A stretch of DNA of 64,000 nucleotides from Peronospora farinosa. Lineage: Eukaryota > Oomycota > Peronosporomycetes > Peronosporales > Peronosporaceae. The notes under the pieces are model-generated. The model was not told the DNA's origin. It searched no databases and saw only the letters and a list, made by a program, of their open reading frames with translations. Made by a program: the position numbers and the translations under genes. Numbering within the stretch: position 1 is the first letter of the stretch; each line of letters begins with the position of its first letter. The stretch lies in contig CANTFK010000173.1 of the NCBI GenBank assembly GCA_947646735.1, positions 212,138-276,137 on the forward strand, in the 5' to 3' direction. Below, one piece after another: positions 57,241-64,000 of this stretch.

Positions 57241-59403
57241 GGCAGAGGTAGAAGCTCAGTTGGGAGTCCGTTCGGTCGTCACGCCGGCGACTGTAAATTG
57301 CATGGCTATGGCAATAGTACAGGCGGCAGCAGACGCAACTTTGGACGGACCAGGAAACACACTGGAGCTGCTAACTGCCAGCCTTAAACGAGGCATCAAA
57401 TTTTCAGGGCTGTTAGATCTAGAAGGTCAACTCGCCCATGACCATCGAGTGAAGGCGCTTGCTAATGTTAAGCGAGGATGGACCTCCATGACGAGACAAG
57501 AGTTGGCCACACAAATGCGTTGGTTCCTCGAGGATTTTGCTAACAGCTCTTCCAACAGAGCAGTGGAAGTAAGTGACGACACTTGGGGGGAAGTGACACG
57601 GTCGGCATGGCAGCTAGTTTTTTGCAACGGAAAATTTATATACTGCAGCAATCAGATGGCCCGAAACAGGGGTGGCAGTGCAAAAAATTTATACCAACCA
57701 CGATCACACGCAATCGACGAGTTTTAGAGACAGCTGCGGAATATACACTGTCACTGATGGATTTAATAGACGAAGTCGTGGCAGCCAAGATCGAGAATCC
57801 CGGACAACCACCCCTGCTGCTGCATTTCTGGGGACGACATTACTCGGCGCTTCTCCATACTGGTCGCACCAGACAGCTCCCAGACTTTGCGGAGGAAGTG
57901 GAATGTAAGACTCCGGTTTCGACTGAGGACCTTCCTGCGGTAACGCACGCAAACTCGAGTAAGCCACACCTAGCGCTGAGGACGGCACCGGTGGATGCTC
58001 CGATGGAAGATCCATGGGACCCAGATTCTTGGAATGGTACACCAGACGCGGCTTGGGCCGCGTTACAGGGATGCTCGGTGCACCCCGATTTACACCACGA
58101 TCTCCACGTGCTCTTTAGAATTGACGAGCCAACGCGGTCTCGGGACCTCATTAAAGGGGTAGTAACGGCAGCGATGACAATGGCACTGCCGGCTCAGCAA
58201 CAGTTTGCAGCGGTATTAAGGGGGGCGGAAGGCGAGGAGGCCGAACTCGCTCTAACTCAGCGCATGCAGATTACGAAAGAAAGGTTGAGGCTTTGGCAAT
58301 GCCAGCTTCAAGCGGCGGGCCACATGGCTCTTAACCTCGACCGTCGCTGTTTTCCTCCGGCCAGGGAAATCGCAGGTTTACTGACAAATGGCAACGGTCC
58401 TCATGATATGTCGAACACAAGCCGCACCTCAGTAGGGGAGTGTCAAGCTCTGGTACAGCACCAACCTACAGTGGGTCAAGATTTCAGTTCACTGGGCGTG
58501 CACGAGGTTTTACCAGCACTCCCCACCACGCCTCCGGCGGGGGTACGAGACACTTCAGATGGTGCTCGAAAAAGAGGCCATTTAGCCTCCCCAGACGAAC
58601 GGATAGTAACTGGAACTGTGGTGCGACACCAGCACAATGATGCTATTTTAAAAAAAGGACGACACGACACAATTACGTCGCAGATCACAAATGTGGACGC
58701 CTCTGAGCGCATAGATAGAGATGATTGGGCAGCTACGTGGGAGACACTAGCTCAGGGGTGGTCACATCCCGCCCACATCCCTTTCCCGACAGCTCAAAGC
58801 TCTACGATAGAGTGGCAGAGGGTAGCCCGGCATGCATCGGACCTTTTACTGTGGCATGTCAAGCGTTTCGTCTTTCCAGGGGAGCTCTTGCAGATGTTGG
58901 ACGTGTCCGTTTTTGAGCACTGGATGACAGACAGTCGACTTTCATGTTTAACGGATGGGCTTAAGACGTATCGGAAACAATTAAAGGACCAGCCTACACA
59001 AGCATGGATTGATCAATGGATCGCTAATACGCAGCACCGCAGTCATCATACCAAGCTGGCGCCGCTAGTTGACAACGCTGATGATTGGAAATTACTCCGT
59101 GCACATAACTACGCGGGGGACGATGTACTCAAATTATGCGATCCCCAGCGTAAAACCCGGCTCAGTCAGCACTTGTTGTGCGCGCTACTGTACGACACCG
59201 AAATAGCGGCGCTCGTCAAAGGCGCACCGACGGCTAAACGAGTGTCTGACAAACTTCGATCCCATATTCAACTAATCATCACGAACGGACGATATAAGGA
59301 AGCGTATTACAGCCCGACGAAATCGGCTAATTGGGTTGCAATCGAGCGATTTTTCTGCTCGGGACTGACCCATACGGAGGAAGCTAGTCTTATTGAGTAC
59401 TAA
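57212..59403 (+). pseudogene. LINE ORF1 with OTU-like cysteine protease signature, one frameshift
   Basis: ATG 57212 (METHNYHVGLAEVEAQLGV). The first frame runs to 57727; around 57575-57615 (a run of six Gs and a run of Ts) the sensible protein moves to the frame open at 57583-59403. Combined, the pieces look like an OTU fold: TVNCMAMAIVQAA with a candidate catalytic Cys (57299-57301), a helix TRQELATQMRWFLEDF, DDTWGEV, MAASFLQRKIYILQQ, and LLLHFWGRHYSALLHTG with a candidate catalytic His (57838-57840). The later part (about 58000-59400) is Gln/Thr/Asp-rich, then helical, with no zinc knuckle seen. OTU-like proteases have been reported in some non-LTR elements. The assignment here rests on motif pattern only. 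Confidence 0.6.
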
Positions 59404-62400
59404 GGGCTCTCTACGGATACCGCTGAAGACTACCTACTTCAAATCTGCGATCGCTAAAGCGGATGCCTATGGACGCCACGCAATACTTAACGATGCAAGC
59501 TTCTCAGAACACCCATCTCATCCAATAGCGGATCGTCGGCTTATAACCCAAAATGTTCTCGGGTTTAAACAAGACACACGAAAACTCTGGATGGAGGCTT
59601 GGCGGAAAACTCCGATCCACCGACGTCCTATCGCGTGGTGCATTCAAGAAACCCACGTCACGACCGCGGCGGAAGTTTCTGACTTACAAATGGAGTGGAA
59701 ACGTCTATGGGGAAAACATGTGGACGTCACTCAGGCCCCAATGTCGTTCTGGAGCATAGGCGCATCCAAGGCTGCGGGTGTCGCTATTTTACTCACGCCC
59801 CAGGCTGCTTCTGATGCCACTGCGTGGAATGAACATCGCTGGAATCCGCGAGCCATCGGAGTAAAAATACAGGACATGACCATCCTCAATGTATACTCGC
59901 CTAACATTCGGGCTGAGCGCGAAGATTTCTTTACGGGCTTACTGGAATGGAATATGCCTGTGGGCACCACTGTTCTACTAGGAGATTTTAATAGCGTGCA
60001 AAGTCCCCAATTAGATCGACTGGGGCAACGCTCGGCCAGCAGACCGGAAAGTCCAGCATTAGAAGGACTGCTGCAGGCGACGGGGCTCAGTGATGCCCGG
60101 CTTTTAAGAGATCATGCAGAGGACGATGAGTCTGCGGATACGACGGATCATTTTACTTATTGGAACAACGAAAAGGCCAGCAGAATCGACCGGATTTACG
60201 TGCCCCATGACTGGGCGCCACAGGTCATCTGGGTATCCTCAACACCACCTCCCCTATACTCGGACCATCAGCAAGTGGAATTACATTTACGGAACGCGCA
60301 GTCCGCTTTGAAACCTCCTAGGCGACGTCAACCTGCGTATCCCATAAAAGCTCATCAACCAGACCGCGTTCTGGCGGATTTGTTGCGCGAAATGGATAGT
60401 GCGGCGGTTGGACGCACGCCGTCAGTGCAGTCATGGGATGCGGATATTAATGAGTGCATTAATTGCATACGGGCTGTTACTCGACGAGAACAGCAGAGGC
60501 GTAAGCGATTTATTAGCAAAATTCGGCGGCGCAACAGACGACAATTTCTGATGCGTCGTCAGTGGATTTCTGCTAACATGGAAGAAATGCGAGAGGAGCA
60601 TCTCCTCCGAATGGGCGAAAATTTGGAGCGTTCGGCGGAGCGGTTGAAATGGTCTTACAAGCGTGTCGCCAATTGGGAACGCAACCAACTGGTAACATCG
60701 GTGCGAGCGCGACATGGGGAGGCTTTTGGGCGACACATGTCCATTGCGGATAAGTTTGCCTCTGAATGGGCACCAGTGCTCAGCTCCAGCCACCGTACCA
60801 CAGCTCTTGAAGAACTACCTGCAGCTCTAAAGAATTTGGTGACGATCCCGAAGGAGCAGCAATTAACGGATCACGACAATGAACGATTATTACAGCCGAT
60901 TACAGAGACTGAGGTGCTTTCAGCCATTCGAGGATTGAGTCGGCACAAAGCGGCCGGCCAGGATGGTTTAAACAACGATTTCTATAAAGATACGTCAGCG
61001 CTGCTGGTACCAGCTCTAGTCAGCATCAGCAATGAAATCCTCAATGGGGCGGATTTACCTCCCTCGTTTCTCGAGGCGCTAATAATCCCGCTGCGAAAAA
61101 AAGGAGACTCGGACGACGCGATGGATTATCGTCCGATCTCCTTACTGCAAACCAGCTACAAGGTGTTTGCCAAGGTACTGGCAACGAGATTACAGCTATC
61201 GTTACCCCGGGCCATCAGCGACTCCCAACAAGGCTTTGTGCGCGGGCGCAAAATGTCCAAACCAGTTATGATGATGATGGCTCAACTGTCGACTGCAATG
61301 GAGCAAGAGGAGGTGCCGACAGCACTCAGTCGGTGTATTTTGCTGCTGGATTTCAAGAAGGCTTATGATACCGTGGACCGGGACTTTCTGTACGCGACTC
61401 TACGTCAGTTCAGCTTTGACGAGCGATTCATCGACCTCATTCGACGTATTCACACCGGCACGACAGCCAGCTTCGTCGTAAATGGTTGTTATTCCACACC
61501 TCTACAGGTTCGGTCAGGGATTCGGCAAGGATGCCCGTTAGCACCTCTTCTATTTTTGCTAGCAGTTGAGGTTCTCGGCCTAGCACTTCTGCAAGACCCC
61601 AACCTTAAAGGGCTACAAGTGCCCGGCCAGCCCGGGCAGACCCACCTTTACTCAGCATTTGTGGATGACACCACCCTATTTCTCGAGACAGCGGAGCAAA
61701 TACCCCACGCGTTACATGTTGTGCGAGCATTTGGCGCTCTTGCTGGCCTACAGGTTCAACCTGCAAAGAGTCAGCTGATATTTCTGAATAGATCTGTCAT
61801 GCTGGAGAGGTACGAGGGAATGACGGTCGTCCCCGCGGGCGCAACAACTCGATACTTGGGCTATGAGGTTGGAACGGGGGAGTTAGTGAACAAGAACTGG
61901 GCCCAGCGGATCCGGAAAATTCAAAGGAGGCTTCTCACAGCGACACGAGTAGCAACGAGCGTGGAGAATCGTGTGTTAATCCTCAACTCCATCGTGCTTC
62001 CCTCATTATTATTTACCGCGATAGTTTTTGAATTACCTCGGTGGGCGGAAAAAGAACTGCACAATCTATACAAGCAATTCCTGTGGGCGCACGCGACGAC
62101 GACAGAAAGCAGTCGCCACAAGGTTAATCCTGGACTACTTGTGACGCCAAAACAAGCGGGAGGCATCGGACTAGCGGCTGTTTCGGTAGCGGTTAAAACT
62201 CAACGCACAAAGCACGCGTTTGCTTGGCTTACTCAGAAGCCGGATAAATACTATACTGCATGGCGAATGTGGACTTTCCGGAACAATCAAGGACCGGCCG
62301 CGACAATAGTGACTCCGGCTCAGGCTAAACTACGGGCATCGTTTAACCGGGAAGGTTCGCCAGGCCATGAGCTGAGGCAGGAGCTGGGAGAACGGCTCTC

Positions 62401-63979
62401 CCCAACAACAGATCAACAGGACCAGGTGACCGCGTGGAGGCACGCCCACTCCTCGGCCTTACTTGACCGAGCCATTAGCTGGTGGGAGGGGGACGAATTG
62501 GTACTGTCGTTCATTGACCCTTTCCCCATACGGCTGCTGGGGTATGATGATATGCCGGAGGAAATTCAGCGATTCTGGGCCACTTTTAACTGGAGTGCGA
62601 ACCCATGGATTCGGGACCAGGGAGGCAACATGCTGGCCAGGACTACTTATAACAGGATCGAGGACTGCACCCTCGAACAACTACACATCCGGCGTACGGG
62701 GCCAGCGGAATTCGTTTTACGAATACCAATCCCTCAGGACCAACCCGGCCCTCATTCCAACGCAAAACTCCGTCGGTGGGCAACAGCCATCTTGCTTTCA
62801 TCCCCGGACTTACCTATCGGGTCAGAGTTGCACGCGGCACCGCCACTACGCCTACGACAGGCACCACCATGTCTCCGCAGTTTTCGCTGGAAGCTTCTCG
62901 GAGCAGGCCTTATCGAAGGTCACTCGACGGATATCAAGCACGGCCAAACTCGGCCTGTCACTCTGCACCAAGCTGATGATGGGTTACACTGGTTTTGTCA
63001 CGGCTTCCTGCCGGAGCTCACTGTCGGTTCGCCATCGGAACGCCAGGCGGTCTGTCGTGAGATTAGAACTTGGGGTCTGGTATTCGAAGCGCACCCGCAG
63101 CTGCATCGGTTTCCTTGGTCTGTGCCGACCACAACGTCTAATCACTTCGTTACAAAGGCCTTAGGCAAGCAAGCTTTCCGGTTCCATAAAAAGGTTCTCG
63201 CTCGCCAACTTTCCGTTCTCATTGATCGACTGTCCAAATCTGCAACGACGGATGAATGGCAATGCGCAGCGCTCCGGCAAACGCCGAGGCAAGTGTGGGA
63301 TCATAGTAATGGACTCACACCGTATCAAGTCTGGACAGGGTACAGGGTGGCGACCAGACAATTAAATCTGTATCACGCTACGAGGTACGAAAATAATAGT
63401 TGCAGAAAGGCACCGGCCTGCAGCGGCAGTGAGGAGACCATTGGTCATCTGTTTTGGGACTGTGCCTGCGCTGCAGCGCTATGGGGCAAACTTATTGGTC
63501 ACTGGACTGGGCAACAAGTTACCCGCCAAGCGACCAAACACTTTGTGGTGGCCTGTGCAAGCCGAAGGGTTCACAGCATACCCGAGCACCGTATGCAAAG
63601 TCTAGCGGACCGATTTCAGGATGACACGGATGCAGCCGAACGTGTCTGGACGCGAATTTGGCACGTCTTGGCAACGATATGTCACACACGGCTATGGGTC
63701 GACAGAAATGCCGCTGTCTACAAGGCAGTCCCGCTCCACCTTCCCAGCAGCATAGCCAGTTTTTGGGCTTCGTGCCTTTGTCAGCTCCGAGCGATCGCGA
63801 AGAGAGAGCATCAAAAAGTTGCGTCCGCCACAACGGGTGCTTTGCTATATGCATGCATCGAGTTGCTCGAGCGCGAACCTAGAGGGCCACCGCTTTCAAC
63901 GGTGACCAGCCATGATTTACAGTCGGGCCAACCGGCGTTGACATCCTGGCTCAGGACTTTCCAGAGATCTTGCACATAG
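59393..63979 (+). CDS. LINE ORF2: endonuclease / reverse transcriptase (about 1528 codons)
   Basis: The frame is open from 59369 (after TGA 59366-59368), overlaps the ORF1 end (59403) and has no early ATG; the codon at 59393 is TTG. Residues about 45-310 form an APE-type endonuclease: TQNVLGF, CIQETH (Glu), LLGDFNSV (Asp/Asn), RIDRIYV and YSDHQQVELH (Asp/His). Residues about 490-830 form the RT: KAAGQDGLNNDFYK, YRPISLLQTSYKVFAKVLATRL, QQGFVRGR, LLLDFKKAYDTVD (Asp), GIRQGCPLAPLLF, and FVDDTTLF (FVDD active site, where many LINEs have FADD or YADD). Near residue 1341 is a zf-RVT motif (CSGSEETIGHLFWDCACAAALWGKL). It nicks target DNA and reverse-transcribes the LINE RNA. All key residues look intact. 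Confidence 0.92.
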   Translation: MSTKGSLRIPLKTTYFKSAIAKADAYGRHAILNDASFSEHPSHPIADRRLITQNVLGFKQDTRKLWMEAWRKTPIHRRPIAWCIQETHVTTAAEVSDLQMEWKRLWGKHVDVTQAPMSFWSIGASKAAGVAILLTPQAASDATAWNEHRWNPRAIGVKIQDMTILNVYSPNIRAEREDFFTGLLEWNMPVGTTVLLGDFNSVQSPQLDRLGQRSASRPESPALEGLLQATGLSDARLLRDHAEDDESADTTDHFTYWNNEKASRIDRIYVPHDWAPQVIWVSSTPPPLYSDHQQVELHLRNAQSALKPPRRRQPAYPIKAHQPDRVLADLLREMDSAAVGRTPSVQSWDADINECINCIRAVTRREQQRRKRFISKIRRRNRRQFLMRRQWISANMEEMREEHLLRMGENLERSAERLKWSYKRVANWERNQLVTSVRARHGEAFGRHMSIADKFASEWAPVLSSSHRTTALEELPAALKNLVTIPKEQQLTDHDNERLLQPITETEVLSAIRGLSRHKAAGQDGLNNDFYKDTSALLVPALVSISNEILNGADLPPSFLEALIIPLRKKGDSDDAMDYRPISLLQTSYKVFAKVLATRLQLSLPRAISDSQQGFVRGRKMSKPVMMMMAQLSTAMEQEEVPTALSRCILLLDFKKAYDTVDRDFLYATLRQFSFDERFIDLIRRIHTGTTASFVVNGCYSTPLQVRSGIRQGCPLAPLLFLLAVEVLGLALLQDPNLKGLQVPGQPGQTHLYSAFVDDTTLFLETAEQIPHALHVVRAFGALAGLQVQPAKSQLIFLNRSVMLERYEGMTVVPAGATTRYLGYEVGTGELVNKNWAQRIRKIQRRLLTATRVATSVENRVLILNSIVLPSLLFTAIVFELPRWAEKELHNLYKQFLWAHATTTESSRHKVNPGLLVTPKQAGGIGLAAVSVAVKTQRTKHAFAWLTQKPDKYYTAWRMWTFRNNQGPAATIVTPAQAKLRASFNREGSPGHELRQELGERLSPTTDQQDQVTAWRHAHSSALLDRAISWWEGDELVLSFIDPFPIRLLGYDDMPEEIQRFWATFNWSANPWIRDQGGNMLARTTYNRIEDCTLEQLHIRRTGPAEFVLRIPIPQDQPGPHSNAKLRRWATAILLSSPDLPIGSELHAAPPLRLRQAPPCLRSFRWKLLGAGLIEGHSTDIKHGQTRPVTLHQADDGLHWFCHGFLPELTVGSPSERQAVCREIRTWGLVFEAHPQLHRFPWSVPTTTSNHFVTKALGKQAFRFHKKVLARQLSVLIDRLSKSATTDEWQCAALRQTPRQVWDHSNGLTPYQVWTGYRVATRQLNLYHATRYENNSCRKAPACSGSEETIGHLFWDCACAAALWGKLIGHWTGQQVTRQATKHFVVACASRRVHSIPEHRMQSLADRFQDDTDAAERVWTRIWHVLATICHTRLWVDRNAAVYKAVPLHLPSSIASFWASCLCQLRAIAKREHQKVASATTGALLYACIELLEREPRGPPLSTVTSHDLQSGQPALTSWLRTFQRSCT

Positions 63980-64000
63980 TTAACACCATGTAAATAGACG

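Larger units (their letters stand above)
56868..64000 (+). mobile_element. LINE (non-LTR retrotransposon), extends past the window end
   Basis: A leader, ORF1 (57212-59403, one frameshift) and ORF2 (59369/59393-63979) in the order of a two-ORF APE-type LINE. ORF2 has an apurinic-type endonuclease, RT and a C-terminal zf-RVT zinc motif. No poly(A) or 3' end is visible before position 64000. The long intact ORF2 suggests a fairly young copy. The 5' end is inferred from the repeat boundary. Confidence 0.9.

Noticed and set aside
1..64000. CRISPR arrays, operons, bacterial promoters, rRNA or tRNA genes
   Set aside because: None seen. Gene structure, introns and transposons are eukaryotic; tandem repeats found are minisatellite, palindrome or LTR features.

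Overview
The window looks like nuclear DNA of a plant-associated oomycete (Peronosporales type: Phytophthora or a downy mildew). The evidence is a large RxLR-like effector with tandem W/Y helical modules, a small secreted cysteine-rich protein, an oomycete-style START/FYVE-like protein, very short introns (61, 63 and 74 bp, all GT..AG), and a heavy load of Ty3/gypsy, Ty1/copia and LINE elements. I cannot name the species.

Layout. 1-18.8 kb is a retrotransposon nest: element 1, a broken chromodomain Ty3/gypsy element on the minus strand (about 0.7-8.7 kb) with a second RNase H domain; element 2, a 5'-truncated gypsy element on the plus strand (about 9.4-14.74 kb) ending in a recognisable LTR; and element 3, a related gypsy element on the minus strand (14.74-18.81 kb), into whose RNase H region element 2 was inserted. 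18.8-23.6 kb is gene-poor and holds one spliced gene for a secreted 10-cysteine protein. 23.6-28.7 kb is a 1.7-kb inverted duplication flanking a CobW/COG0523 GTPase gene. Each arm carries an A20/AN1 zinc-finger gene and a spliced 57-aa PMP3-type membrane peptide gene, and the left arm ends in a broken CobW copy that has lost its P-loop.

31-40 kb holds ordinary housekeeping-type genes: a 12-TM membrane protein, a START/FYVE-like protein, a TKL kinase and mitochondrial EF-Tu. 40-45.5 kb is an ABCG half-transporter cluster (one pseudogene and two convergent intact genes) whose 3' halves form a near-perfect 0.92-kb palindrome. 46.8-51 kb holds a zinc-motif protein, a relic of a W/Y effector module and the long effector gene. 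A Ty1/copia element with 5-bp target duplications and nearly identical LTRs (50.95-55.66 kb) sits about 150 bp upstream of the effector start codon.

56.5-64 kb is a long LINE: ORF1 has an OTU-like cysteine protease signature, and the 1528-codon ORF2 has endonuclease, RT and zf-RVT domains. Its 5' leader also occurs as detached copies near 47.5 kb. Inverted duplication, with probable gene conversion, recurs in the window and has multiplied both the A20/AN1-PMP3 pair and the ABCG genes. Several plausible ORF starts are TTG or GTG, so I moved the starts of the ABCG, effector, kinase and membrane-protein genes to in-frame ATGs.
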